64,000 bases of DNA from Euborellia annulipes (GCA_023213315.1 JAKCPI010027609.1:88901-152900), one strand, 5' to 3'. Shown: positions 21,059 to 31,440, counted from the stretch's first letter. Translations and numbers: made by a program. Notes: generated from the sequence alone by a model not told the origin.

Positions 21059-22641
21059 CCAGATCCTCCAAATATTGTGTCAAATAATGATGGACAAGTC
21101 TCTCAAGTATCTTCGATAAGGTGCAGAGCAGGGAGATAGGTCTATAATCCTTACATTCAGAGGGATTTGAGATCTTGGGCAATGGTCGAACAATTGATGT
21201 TTTCCAGGAGCGGGGGGAAGACTGACTCTTGCAGACACCTATCAAAGATATGAACCAACACCGGTAAGATGCAAGGAGCGGATAGTTTAATTAATTTCAA
21301 AGGTAACTCGTCAGTTCCTTGTGATTCCGATCCAGGCATGTTTATAAATTTAAGGACGAGGTGTGGTTCAACGCTAGGAAAGAAAAATCGTTCAGAGTCG
21401 AAAGTGTACCCCTTGAAAAGTACATCACTGTCTATATCCGGAATACCACTACCAGGGTTTCCTCCGGACACAAAAAATTCATTTAGAACGTCAGGATCAA
21501 TTTTCAATGGTTGACTTTCCTTTGATTTTGTCAGCCCCAATTTTGAGACCTCTCGCCAGAGGTATGAGATGTTCTTGCTCTTATTATCCTTAAAGAACCT
21601 TTCGAAAAATTGCATTTTGCCCTTCCTAAGAGAGCTCGTCACTTTATTTCTAGCCTGCCTGAACTGAGAGTAAAGACCAGGATCACCGGATCTTAACGCC
21701 CATCTGTGTAAGCGATCACGCTCCTTCATAAGATTCCTAATATCCTCTGTAATCCAAGGGGAAGGTGCACGTTTTCTTTGGACTTTACAAAGAGGGGCGT
21801 GTTTGTTAAAAGCATCTAAGAGGATCCCATTAAGATAGGCAATCTTATCATCTATATTATTATGATTGAAAATGGGCGAGAAGTCCACGGCTTCCAATTC
21901 ATTTAAAAAATCTACATGGTTAAAATTTCTAAAATCACGAAAAGAAATACGAGAAGGTGTAAAGCGAGTTATAGACTTATTTATGTTTAAAAAGATCAAA
22001 TCATGAGCAGACAGGAAAGAAGCAGGATGTTGTCCCTTAGAGATAATCTTATCATATAAAGGTTCGTTGACAACCATTAAGTCAATCCACGAATGGGAGT
22101 TTTGAGTAAAATGTGTTGAACCCAAAGGGACCACCCTGAGACCCAGACTATAGAATAAGTTACTTAGGTAGATTTTATCCGGCGAGTCCGTATTGAAATC
22201 TGTGTTAAAATCTCCAGTAATTAGTACCTCATTGTACAAAGGTAAGTATTTGTAAAGTGAGTTTTCGAGGTCTGAGTAAAAACCCACTTTTGGAGGCCTG
22301 TATACCACAACCAATAACAATTGAGTGTCTTCGTTAGTTACCTCGAGAATTAAAAATTCGACCAGGGATGATGTATTTGAATGTGAGGATGTAAGTTCGA
22401 TACACTTGAAATTCTTCATAGCATAAACCGCCACCCCTCCTCCCATTCTAGATAATCGGTCAGTTCTGAACAAATTGTAATCTTCTAGGCAGACATTTTT
22501 GGAAGAAATGTGAGGTTTTAACCAAGATTCACTGATACATATTAGATGATATTTATTCAGCGAAAAGTAATGCCTAAATTCATCTAGATGAGCGCAAAGT
22601 GACTGACAATTTACATGACATATTTTTAATATCTCAGACAT
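21059..22641 (-). pseudogene. LINE A ORF2, 5' half (endonuclease and start of RT), frameshifted
   Basis: Starts at the same MSEILKICHVNCQSL as the intact copy and is identical to it over the APE domain (residues 1-230) and linker. At 21211-21216 there are six G where the intact copy (18605-18609) has five, which shifts the frame after ESVFP (about residue 477) and ends the protein at residue 494. The correct frame continues (WKTSIVRPLPKISNPSECKD, YRPISLL) to the switch point. RT motifs A to C are missing. The single-base change in a G run may be real or a sequencing error. Confidence 0.85.
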
Positions 22642-23195
22642 AGGAATAAAATTGGAGTAGATGAAGTAAAATATCCAAGTTGCAAGACCCCAGGCGATAT
22701 ATTAGGTATATGTAAAGAAATAAACTCCATAGATGAAAAGAGAATAGGCAGATAAGTCTTGTAATAACAGGAGCAATCAGTGTAATAAACGAGGGGCGAA
22801 CGTTGGTACATTGAGCAAACTCCAGCTTGGCTTCCAGCGCTTTAATAGTAGCCGCCTGAGAATCAAACTTCTCATGCAGGAACTCCAATGACTTGACAAC
22901 CTCGACGCTATTTGTCTGCAAGGCCGTGAGAGAGGACGAGATGTCAAATGGTACCGCTTTAGCCCCTTCGCTTACCATTTCCTGTCTTTCAGGTCCAGAA
23001 GACGAACCGGACAGCCCAGCGCGGGCATCCCCTTTGATACATGAAGGACATTTGAATTTGTCCACTCTTTGGTCTCCCGGTGCAAGCGACACATTTGAAA
23101 TGGTACTCATGGGTACAGTGTTTACAGCTGACACACTCCCCCCTTGAAACACTACGAGAACATTTGTTGCAAAGCACCATTTCGGTTTTATTCAA
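22634..23195 (-). pseudogene. LINE A ORF1 remnant: PHD-like zinc finger and coiled coil
   Basis: From ATG at 23195: MVLCNKCSRSVSRGECVSC then KHCTHEYHFKC, giving Cys-x2-Cys...Cys-x2-Cys-x4-His-x2-Cys. In a second minus frame comes KFKCPSCIKGD, the last Cys pair, so one base was gained or lost near 23090. Together they form a PHD/RING-like finger as found in ORF1 of CR1-type LINEs. Further on, NSVEVVKSLEFLHEKFDSQA and TIKALEAKLEF look like a coiled coil. After that the frame runs into junk before ORF2 at 22641, so the middle and C-terminus of ORF1 are deleted. ORF1 proteins bind RNA; this one is inactive. Confidence 0.7.
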
Positions 23196-23461
23196 GAAAA
23201 AAAATGAGTTTGAATGAGCACTTCAATAATTATTTGCTATCAATTTTCTTCGAAAAGGTGATATGAGTTAATCACTTTATATGAATAGAGGAGAAAAGCA
23301 GTTTTTCATAAAAAATCAGGTCAAATAATCGGAAGTATCTCCCGAGACTCACCAGTCACATCTGGGACCAGATTCCGCACAGGCACATACAAGTCTCAAA
23401 CCAAAATTCCAAAAATATCCCAGGTAAAATTGGCAAAAACAGAGAGCAAAAAAACAAGCGT

Positions 23462-23924
23462 GCGCTCACTAAGAAAGAAGGAAGGAGAGAGAGAGAGTGT
23501 GATATGTTTTCCCGGAAACAATTAAAGACAGAAAAAAAAAATGGGAATTTAAATAATAATTGATTTTTAATCTAATAAAAAGAAAAAGATTTAAATTCCG
23601 TTACCATGGCAACCATTTCTATCTTTCCTATGAAGAACAAGAGTAAAGTGGTCTTCATAAGATTTCAACGGCAAAATGAGAATTTACATTTTAAAGAGCA
23701 TCTAAAAAATAGTTAATTTATGAATTTTAAAAAAAATCCTTGGAGGGAATTTTGAGAAAATCGAAAAAAACTGAAAAAGTACATCAGTAAAGTACTAGTA
23801 CTTTTTGGCCGATTTTGTTCAAAAGCTTATTTTGAGCGTGTGGGAAGGTACCTAAGTTAAATATAAAATTTCAATCCGGTAGCTCAACTCCTTTATGCTA
23901 AAAATCTGTCCACACACACACACA

Positions 23925-23960
<36 letters not shown>

Positions 23961-24075
23961 AGACCAATTTGCGGGACCCACTTTTTTGGACTTAGGGGAC
24001 CTCAAAACATGTATATCCATCAAAATCTGGACATCGAATTTTTGACATGATCGCAATACTTTCTCTCTCTATATC
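23462..24075 (-). repeat. R repeat family copy, right part
   Basis: Continues the copy that stops at 17037: a (GA)n tract, AACAATTAAAGACAG, TTACCATGGCAACC, AGTACTAGTACTTTTTGGCC, (CA)n at 23912-23960, and AAATCTGGACATCGAATTTT. The LINE composite is thus a single net insertion into this copy's GA tract. Confidence 0.8.
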
Positions 24076-24190
24076 AGGGGCGTATATAGAAATTTTTTTC
24101 GGGGGGGGGGGGGGGGCCCAACTCAAAAATTTTTCTGTGGAAAATTTTTTTTTAAGAAACTATACTTTTTTTCACACGAAATTTTTTGCG
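24076..24190. mobile_element. G-run MITE fragment
   Basis: Begins CAGGGGCGTATATAGAAAT with a long G run as at 7973; its right end is not clear. It separates two R copies that lie head to head. Confidence 0.5.
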
Positions 24191-24196
24191 GAACAG

Positions 24197-24870
24197 TTTT
24201 TTACTTTCTCTTAGCCTATATATGAAATATATAGGAGAGAAAGTATTGCGATCATGTCAAAAATTCGATGTCGAGATTTCGATGGATATACATGTTTTGA
24301 GGTCCCCTGAGTCCAAAAAAAGTGGGTCCCGCAAATTGGTCTGTGTGTGTGTATGTATGTGTGTGTGTGTGTGTGTGTGCGCGTGTGTCTGTATGTGTGG
24401 ACAGATTTTTAGCATGAAGGAATTGAGCTACCGGATTGAAATTTTATATTTAACTTAGGTACCTTCCTACACGCTCAAAATAAGTTTTTGAACAAAATCG
24501 GCCAAAAAGTACTAGTACTTTACTGATGTACTTTTTCAGTTTTTTTCGATTTTCTCAAAATTCCCTCCAAGGATTTTTTTTAAAATTCATAAATCAGCTA
24601 TTTTTTAGATGCTCTTTAAAATGTATATTCTCATTTTGCCGTTGAAATCTTCTGAAGACCACTTTACTCTTGTTCTTCATAGGAAAGATAGAAATGGTTG
24701 CCATGGTAACGGAATTTAAATCTTTTTCTTTTTATTAGATTAAAAATCAATTATTATTTAAATTCCCATTTATTTTAAATTTATTTGTGTCTTTAATTGT
24801 TTCAAAGAAAACATATATGTCTCTCTCTCACTTGCAAACATTATCGTCTCTCTCTACTCTTTTTAAATTC
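24197..24870 (+). repeat. R repeat family copy
   Basis: Matches 10157-10830 closely, including GGTTGCCATGGTAACGG and the GT tract (24341-24390). It ends in the CTCT tract without the hairpin part. Confidence 0.8.
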
Positions 24871-24929
24871 CCCTGCGGCGGACCCTCGCCTTTTCGTAAT
24901 TATGGGAAACTGGCTGGCTCGGGATCATT

Positions 24930-25175
24930 TTAAATTATTTTAAAAATTATATTTTATCAATTTAAAAATTGAATTATTAAATCTCACAATTATTTTTTTA
25001 TAATTCCTTATATATATTAAATTTCAACTTTCTTATTTTTGTCGTCACTGGTTGTGACGTCATGGCTTGTAGCGTCACGGCACTTGACGTCACGGCCTGT
25101 AACGCGATATGCTGATAGAAGAGCCAAAAAATTTGGGAGGATATAATAAAAGTTTCACTTTAAAAAAAAAACTAT
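24930..25175 (-). repeat. S repeat family with two TGACGTCA sites
   Basis: Reverse complement of 40255-40530. TGACGTCA occurs at about 25056 and 25086 inside short tandem phrases (GTGACGTCA.GGC.TGTA.CG). Confidence 0.65.
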
Positions 25176-25261
25176 TATTATAGACCCTTTACTTATTCAG
25201 GTCATTTTGTTATGAAAGCCTCTTTCATTGCTTCATTTTGAACAAGATCTAAAGCCCGAAT

Positions 25262-25500
25262 GTCGTGCTGTGATCCAGTGGAGGGCACTCTGAGTACAAA
25301 TCGGAGGATCAGTGGTTCGACTCCGGGTAGCACAACCTTATTTTTTCGGATATATGAATTAATAAATATTTTATTGTATACATTTCGCGGCTCACATCCG
25401 CGATATATATAATATCTTAAATATTATATATAATTTCTTATTTATTAATTAATTAAAATTGAGGTCTTCTCAATTAGTCCATCTGGCTCTCTAATTTGAT
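25262..25500 (+). repeat. tRNA-derived SINE (family 1)
   Basis: Head GTGCTGTGATCCAGTGGAGG (A-box-like), GGTTCGACTCC (B-box) and GGTAGCAC closing the acceptor-like stem. The body has TTTTCGGATATATGAATTAA, TTCGCGGCTCACATCCGCG and a tail with AATTGAGGTCTTCTCAATT. Confidence 0.75.
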
Positions 25501-26475
25501 GAAGTTCCAAAAATTTAAAATTCACTTCATATACTTATAAATGTTTTTAATTGAATAATTGACTTTATTGATAAAATAAATATTTTATTTTAACTGTATT
25601 TTTTCGCTTTAAGACGAGTCTGCCTTCAACATTAAAGAAATTCCTGTTTTTATCACATCTTTTATTTTTTTCTCTTTGTAAGAAAAAAGAATATTTGAGG
25701 ATTGAAACCGTCGCTTGCCATATAAAATTGGACAAACATGTTCAAGATGCATATGAAAGCATTCCGATCAAAATTCAAAGCGGGTTTGTCTTATTTCTCC
25801 CTCTTCGAGTCTTTTACTCTTTTTTTTCTCTTCGTTTCTTACATTTGAATGGGCTTAAATCTACAAACTTAAAAAGCATTATATGATAATTGTTTGAGTA
25901 ATATTTCTGAATCTGGCTGCGCTTTTAATACAAAAATAATTTTTTCTTTTATGTATACATTATAATCTTAATATGTAGACCAGGGCAGCAGTCAGACTTG
26001 GCGGGCCCCGGGGCTACATAGTAATACGGGCCCCTCCACCCTAAAAGTTTTTTTCTAGTTTATTAAAGGCTAATGTGGCCTTCATGCCAACAATTTTTTA
26101 CACAGTTTTTGACACAATTTTTGAAACAGTTATACATAGATAATAAAAAAGTTATTTAAAAATCTGGCGTGACTTGTCGCAGTGCACACAACTTTCTTTT
26201 ACCTTTGTTAAGAAAAAGTTGAGTTCTGTGCTTGTCTCGCCAGAATTTTTGTGTCCGCCCATATATTAAAATTCAAGATCGAAAGTTTATAAATATGAGA
26301 AAATATTTATATTTTGTTACCATGGCAACTATTTCTCCTATCTTTCCTATGAAGTACAAAAGTAAAGTGTTTGAAACAATTTTGAAAGCAAAATGAGAAA
26401 AGTACATGAGTAAAGCACTAGTACACTTTGGCCGATTTTGTTTAAAAGCTTATTTTCACGACTCAGAGGGGTGCC

Positions 26476-26682
26476 CATGGGCGTAACTAGGAGGTGCCGG
26501 GGGGGCCTGCCCCCTAGAAACCTCGTGGCCCCTCCCCAGAAAGCTCCTTGTCCCAAGAAAAATTGAGAAAATATGGGTCTTTCCAGGCCCACCGGAGGAT
26601 AGCTGGTCCCATGCCCCCCCCCCCCAGCGAGGATGGCTGATCTCATGGCCCACCCCAGCCAAATTCTCTAGTTACGCCCATG
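26476..26682. mobile_element. hAT-type MITE, CATRGGCGTA family
   Basis: Ends CATGGGCGTAACTAGG and CTAGTTACGCCCATG; perfect 8-bp duplication GGGGTGCC at 26468-26475 and 26683-26690. Confidence 0.9.
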
Positions 26683-26769
26683 GGGGTGCCTAACTTAAAT
26701 ATAAAATTTCAACCTCCTAGCTCTTATCGTTGTTGAAATATTTTGTTCATAGACACACACACAGAGACA

Positions 26770-26953
26770 CAGGGCGGAAACTAAGAGATTTTGTAGGGGG
26801 GCAAAATTTAATTTGCCGCCCCTCCTAAAAATTTTCTATACAAAATTCATACCATTTTACCTTTTTTTTAGTAATTATTTCTTTAATTGCCGCCCCCTGA
26901 GATCTGCCGCCCGGGGCACACGCACCCACTGCCCCCCCCTAGATCCGGCCCTG
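26770..26953. mobile_element. hAT-type MITE, CAGGGCCGG family
   Basis: Ends CAGGGCGGAAACTA and TAGATCCGGCCCTG; flanks CAGAGACA and CACAAACA agree at six of eight bases. The interior has CCGCCCC-rich runs. Confidence 0.6.
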
Positions 26954-27062
26954 CACAAACAGACAGACCATGTTACGAAAACCACTTTTGGATTCAGGGG
27001 ACCTCAAAACGTGTATATCCATCGAAATCTCGACATCGAATTTTTGACATGAATTCAATACT

Positions 27063-27305
27063 TTCTAAATTAAAATTAAATATACAAATTAAACACTAGG
27101 TTATTTGTTTCAAAGGTTTTATTAATTAAAAATTAACACTTAATACGTATTTCGACAATTTCTTGTCATCATCAGATGACTTCTCTCTCTCACTTCTGAT
27201 GATGACAAGAAATTGTCGAAATACGTATTAAGTGTTAATTTTTAATTAATAAAACCTTTGAAACAAATAACCTAGTGTTTAATTTGTATATTTAATTTTA
27301 ATTTA
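27063..27305. mobile_element. foldback element with hammerhead ribozyme (1)
   Basis: Two arms of about 110 bp (27063-27174 and 27196-27305) are perfect inverted repeats around a short CT-rich centre. Each arm has the hammerhead core, but only the plus-strand right arm has a closing stem I (see 27191-27234). No RT or endonuclease is present. Penelope-like elements and animal retrozymes are the known carriers of such small ribozymes. Confidence 0.75.
27191..27234 (+). ncRNA. hammerhead ribozyme, type I, short stem III
   Basis: Stem I CACTT (27191-27195) pairs with AAGTG (27230-27234). Core CTGATGA is at 27196-27202, followed by an extra T. Stem II GACAA/TTGTC closes on a GAAA loop (27204-27217). 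GAA is at 27218-27220. Stem III is the self-complementary ATACGTAT (27221-27228). The cleavage triplet is ATT, with cleavage expected after T27229. All core bases of the hammerhead family are present except for the inserted U after A9. Folded by eye only. Confidence 0.75.
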
Positions 27306-27372
27306 CAAAATGTTTCAACGAGAACCAACGGTCGAAAGTTTAAATCTTACCAATACTTTCTCTCTCTATATA

Positions 27373-27873
27373 CGAGGGTCGTTCAATAAGTCCTTAGAAA
27401 AAGTTAGAAAAACATTATTTTAGATAGATTTTTTTTGTTATTTTTCAACATAATCTCCTCTTTGCTCTATACACTTTTCCAAGCGTTTCTCCAACTTTTT
27501 TAAGCCATCTAGAAAGTATGATTTCGAAAGGTAGCAAAACAGGCCAGTTCGCCTTCAAAGATCCACTGTTTTGATTGTTCCTTTGTCTCTGGCGTTTAGT
27601 AGTTTATCCACATTTCGTCTACAGTTATCTATCGACTAAGAAACTGGTCGGGACTACGACGAAAAAGTGAAACGCTCGAAACTCACTTTTTTCCATTTTC
27701 TAAAATAAACAAAAGTTTCTTACATCAATCGACAATAAAAATGACACTATGTGGTGATAACTGAGATTTTGTGAGCTGTCTAGTGGATAATAATGCTTAA
27801 AAAAAAAAAAACAAATTTCGACACTACGAGCACAATCTTGTGGATTTTCTAAGGACTTATTGAACGACCCTCG
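27373..27873 (-). mobile_element. mariner-like remnant
   Basis: Ends CGAGGGTCGTTCAATAAGTC and its complement, with TA on both sides (27371-27372, 27874-27875), as for Tc1/mariner. On the minus strand near the left end, GLKKLEKRLEKCIEQRGDYV followed by EK and a stop resembles the C-terminus of mariner transposases (GI.KLP.RW.KCI...GDYVEK). The rest of the transposase is not recognisable in its 501 bp. Confidence 0.85.
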
Positions 27874-28577
27874 TATTAACATATATAGACGTAAGAGAAA
27901 GTAAAAATTTGTCAACATTTCCTAGACATAGGGTTACCATAATTTATCGAGGCCAGACGACTTCCGAGTGGTCTGGGAAAATTAGGCATTGAAATATGCG
28001 TTTTAAACTATCCTGAGACGCGAAAAATATTATCAAACTTACAATTGTTAGCTTGATTTATAAGCATTTTAAATTAAAAAATCTGGAATACAGTACAAAT
28101 CTCCATTGGGATTCAACATTGGCTCTATGAAACGAATAGCCGGAAAGTGAATTTAAAACGAGTAGAAAGAGAGAGAAGATGAGTGCAAGTGAGATAGATA
28201 TAGGCACTGGTGCCTGTCCATCTAGGCAACCCATTTTTCTCCGAACATTTAAAGACAGAAAAAAAAAACAATAAAATTATTTTCTATTTTTGATATATTC
28301 ATGAAATTAATAAAAAAAAAAACTGAGTTACATCATCAAAGTGTACTTCAAACAATTAATACAAAATATTACTGATATACTTTTTAAAAGGTACCTAAAT
28401 AATAATTGATTTATATGAATTTCAATTTAAAAAGAAAAAGATTTAAATTCTAATACCATGGCAACCATTTCTCCTGTGTTCGGTTTAGGTTGACTACGGG
28501 GCCTCAATCTGCCTACTCCCCAAGTCGGTGTATTGGTGGTGTGTTTGGTGGATGCCTCAGAGGTCTGGGTTTGTCTC

Positions 28578-28950
28578 GGCCTGGGGAGTAGGCAGGTTGA
28601 GACCCCGGGAACCAAGAGCTAACACCCCGACTTGGGGAGTAGGCAGATTGAGGCCCCAAAGTCAACCCAAACCAAACACAAACACGATTACACAGAACCA
28701 ACCACTGTCCATTCCTCAGAGACAAACCCAGACCTCTGAGGCATCCACCAAACACACCACCAATACACCGACTTGGGGAGTAGGCAGATTGAGGCCCCGT
28801 AGTCAACCTAAACCGAACACAATTACACACACCCAACCTTCCTCCAGTTCTCAGAGACCAATCCACGCCTCTGAGTCATCCACCAAATTGACCTGGGGAC
28901 CAGGAAGACTGCGACCCCGTAAACAACCCCCCTCCACCATTACCTCCTAA
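28578..28950 (+). pseudogene. repetitive proline-rich ORF end (WGVGRLRPR repeats)
   Basis: The open frame ends at TAA 28948-28950. It has four copies of a W-G-V/P-G-R-L-R-P-R motif (28583, 28634, 28775, 28895) with linkers such as SQPKPNT and QTQTSEASTKHTTNTPT. The part before 28578 is an inverted copy of later sequence and is not natural coding sequence. I do not recognise the protein; the tandem units look like a low-complexity C-terminal tail. Confidence 0.35.
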
Positions 28951-28959
28951 CTTCCTTCT

Positions 28960-28999
28960 CTCTTGAAAATGGCTCCAAAAGGAGAGCCGAAACGTCGAG
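28960..28999 (+). ncRNA. degenerate hammerhead-like motif
   Basis: Stem I CTC/GAG, stem II GGCTC/GAGCC, GAA at 28989-28991, self-complementary stem III ACGT (28992-28995) and the classical GTC cleavage triplet are all present. The core reads TTGAAAA instead of CTGANGA: C3 is U and G8 is A. Loss of G8 should abolish cleavage. Confidence 0.5.
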
Positions 29000-29076
29000 T
29001 AAATCTCAGCACCCCACGCGACTTAACCCGAGAAAACTTGTCTTCGCATACATCCGGTCGCGGAAACCTCCAAGAA

Positions 29077-29078
29077 CA

Positions 29079-29163
<85 letters not shown>

Positions 29164-29180
29164 TAGATAGATAGATAAGT

Positions 29181-29214
<34 letters not shown>

Positions 29215-29215
29215 T
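29077..29215. repeat. (AT)n / (GA)n / (GATA)n microsatellite
   Basis: Runs of TA (29082-29113), GA (29114-29158), GATA (29157-29177) and GA again; spurious open frames cross it on both strands. Confidence 0.95.
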
Positions 29216-29805
29216 ATTGGTTTCATGTCAAAAATTCAATGTCAAGATTTTGATGGATATATACGTTTTGAGATCCCCTGAGTCCAAAAAAAGTGGTTTT
29301 CGCGACACGGTCTTTCTGTGTGTGTGTGTCTATCTGGGTTCAATTTAAATCATAAAGGAATTGAGCTAGGAGGTTGAAATCCTATATTTAAGTTAGGTAC
29401 CCCCCCTAGGGCATGAAAATAAGCTATTAAACAAAATCAGTTAAAAACTACTAGTACTTTACTGATGTGCTTTTTCAGTTTTTTTTCTATTTTCTCAAAA
29501 TTCCCTCCAACGATGTTGATTAAAATTCATAAAACAATTATTTTTTAGATGTTTTTTAAAATGTATATTCTCATTTTGCCATTGATATCTTCTGAAGACC
29601 ACTTTACTCTTGTACTTCTAGGGAGGATAGCAGAAATGATTGCTATGGTAACAAAATATAAATATTTTTCCTTATAAATTTTACATCTTGTATTCTAATA
29701 TATCGGCGGAAACTAAATATTGACAAGCCCAGAACATAACTTTCGATTACCGAAGGTAAGAAAAAGTTGTGTGCTGTGCGACAGTTACACCAGATTTTTT
29801 TTATT
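29200..29805 (+). repeat. R repeat family copy
   Basis: AAATTCAATGTCAAGATTTT, AGTACTTTACTGATGTGC and the half hairpin GTGCTGTGCGACAGTTACAC at the end. Confidence 0.75.
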
Positions 29806-31440
29806 GAAATTTTAACCATGAAAATTAGTTTTTATTAGAATTTTACGGTTAGCGAGCAAAGGGCCCGGGCATATATCCCCCCTGCCCCCACCACCCTGTC
29901 TGCGGCCCTGATGTAGACCTTTGCTTATCACTAAAAAAAAGGACTTAACTTAGATGTTTATTTATTAGTATTTTTGTCTCTTAGCATTTTTATGCTCATT
30001 TGTATTTCGGAGAGATTTTCCTCATCTCGTTCCTTAAACTTACCGAGAAATGACTTATCTTGGGTACAGATTTGTAGGACCATAAATCGTTTTATGGAGC
30101 TTTTTAACAAACCCCTGTAGGCCTCTTGTCCCAATACACGGGGTTAGATTAGTAAGGTCTTGAATTTCGAACATTGCTGTTTTGCGAATCGATTCCCCAA
30201 CGGGTAATTTCCATCCCCTCTCCCTCTCTCTCAACCAGCAGTCTCCTCCAACAATCTTTTCCGATTAAAACAATGTTTTCGATATACTGATTTATATAAG
30301 TTTCAACAGGGGTTTGTATTTTGGTGAGGGGTTATAAATCATACTTAAACTCCCTTAGAACAGTTGTTATTCAACTTTCACAACGAATTATTATTTTTTT
30401 TATGCTCATCTTTTATAAATTAATTTTATTTTCATTGTTTTTAGATAAATCAATCATTTGTAATAATATCATCTCAATGTCACTTTTTGATCTAAATATA
30501 AGTAGAATATATTAGATCGTGTCAAAAATTCGATGTCGATCTTTTGATGGAAATAACACGTTTTTAGTAGAATCGCCTCCACAAGTGCTCGAGAGTTGAG
30601 CCTTGAGTTTAATCAACCAAACTAATCTTATACTATTAAACGAGCAATGTATGTTTGTTTGTAAGCACTCAGTCTCACAGCTCTCAAAAACGGCTCTAAT
30701 GATTTTTTTCAAATTTTAAATATACACTATTTTCGGTACAAATATGAAATCACTCTAGGTCTCACCATTGGGAAAATTCGGGTACTAATAAATTACTTTA
30801 CTGATGTACTTTTTTAGTGATTTTCCAATTTACTCAATATTCCCTTTGACTATTTCTTTCAAATTTTAAATATTTACTATTTGCGGTAAAGAAAACAAAT
30901 TACGCTAGGTCTCATCTTTGGGAAACTTTGAGTACTAGTACTTTGCTGGTGTACTTTATTAGATTTATCCACTTTTTTCGAAATTTACTTTACTGATTTC
31001 TTTCAAATTTTAAAAATTTCTTAATTGTATGTAACCTCCATAAAACGATTTATGGTCCTACAAATCTGTACCCAAGATAAGTCATTTATCAGTAAGTTTA
31101 CGGAACGAGATGAGGAAAATCTCTCCGAAATACAAATGAGCATAAAAATGCCAAGAGACAAAAATAATAATAAATAAACATCTAAGTTAAGTCCTTTTTT
31201 TAGTAATAAGCAAAGGTCTACATCAGGGCCGCAGACAGGGTGGTGGGGGCAGGGGGGGATATATGCCCGGGCCCTTTGCTCGCTAACCTTAAAATTCTAA
31301 TAAAAATTAATTTTCATGGTTAAAATTTCAATAAAAAAAATCTGGTGTAACTGTCGCACAGCACACATCTTTTTCTTACCTTCGGTAATCGAAAGTTATG
31401 TTCTGCGCTTATATCCTATATATAAAATATATAGAAAGAG
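29680..31440. repeat. inverted duplication, arms ~400 bp
   Basis: About 29680-30100 matches the reverse complement of about 31030-31440, including TTATGGTCCTACAAATCTGT, GATGAGGAAAATCTCTCCGA and the hAT end with its ATGTAGAC target copy. The centre (30101-31029) is AT-rich, with a degenerate R fragment at 30509-30570 and a repeated ~115-bp phrase (CTAGGTCTCA.C.TTGGGAAA) at 30720-31000. Confidence 0.75.

Larger units (their letters stand above)
20092..23460 (-). mobile_element. chimeric LINE: family A 5' half joined to family B 3' end
   Basis: On the minus strand: 5' UTR and broken ORF1 (23460-22634), ORF2 start and endonuclease to early RT of family A (22641 to 21059), then an abrupt switch at about 21055-21060 to the C-terminus and 3' UTR of a different LINE (21058-20092), ending in AATAAAATAATAATAATA. 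At the switch copy 1 (18440-18456) and this element share only CATCCAGATCC as the first common bases. Family A sequence is the same as copy 1 over about 1.6 kb except for one extra G. The element begins in the (GA)n tract of the R copy that resumes at 23462. Confidence 0.8.
26157..27370 (-). repeat. R repeat family copy, interrupted
   Basis: Starts with the hairpin module (26157-26250), then TTACCATGGCAAC, GGCCGATTTTGTTTAAAAGC, AAATCTCGACATCGAATTTT and the CTTTCTCTCTCTATATA end. It is split by a MITE (26476-26682), a second MITE (26770-26953) and the foldback (27063-27305); its terminus was the target of the mariner remnant. Confidence 0.7.
28476..29090 (+). mobile_element. Penelope-like element 3' part (tentative)
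   Basis: A repetitive ORF end (28528-28950) is followed after 10 bases by a degenerate hammerhead (28960-28999) and a tail GGTCGCGGAAACCTCCAAGA with ACATATATAT; the same tail is at 63062-63130. Left edge: 28476-28577 is an inverted copy of 28722-28822. Hammerhead plus inverted pieces point to a Penelope-like element, but no RT or GIY-YIG domain is in the window. Confidence 0.45.
25981..29910. mobile_element. 3.9-kb hAT-bounded composite element
   Basis: Left end CAGGGCAGCAGTCAGACTTG and right end (reverse complement) CAGGGCCGCAGACAGGGTGG are matching hAT-like termini. Flanks are a perfect 8-bp repeat ATGTAGAC at 25973-25980 and 29911-29918. Everything between (R copies, two MITEs, hammerhead foldback, mariner remnant, Penelope-like fragment) must have been inside at insertion or arrived later. 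No hAT transposase is seen. Confidence 0.75.

Noticed and set aside
28963..29226. Open frames across 28963-29166 (plus) and 29023-29226 (minus)
   Set aside because: They run through AT and GA microsatellites and translate to Arg-Glu or Ser-Leu repeats on both strands.
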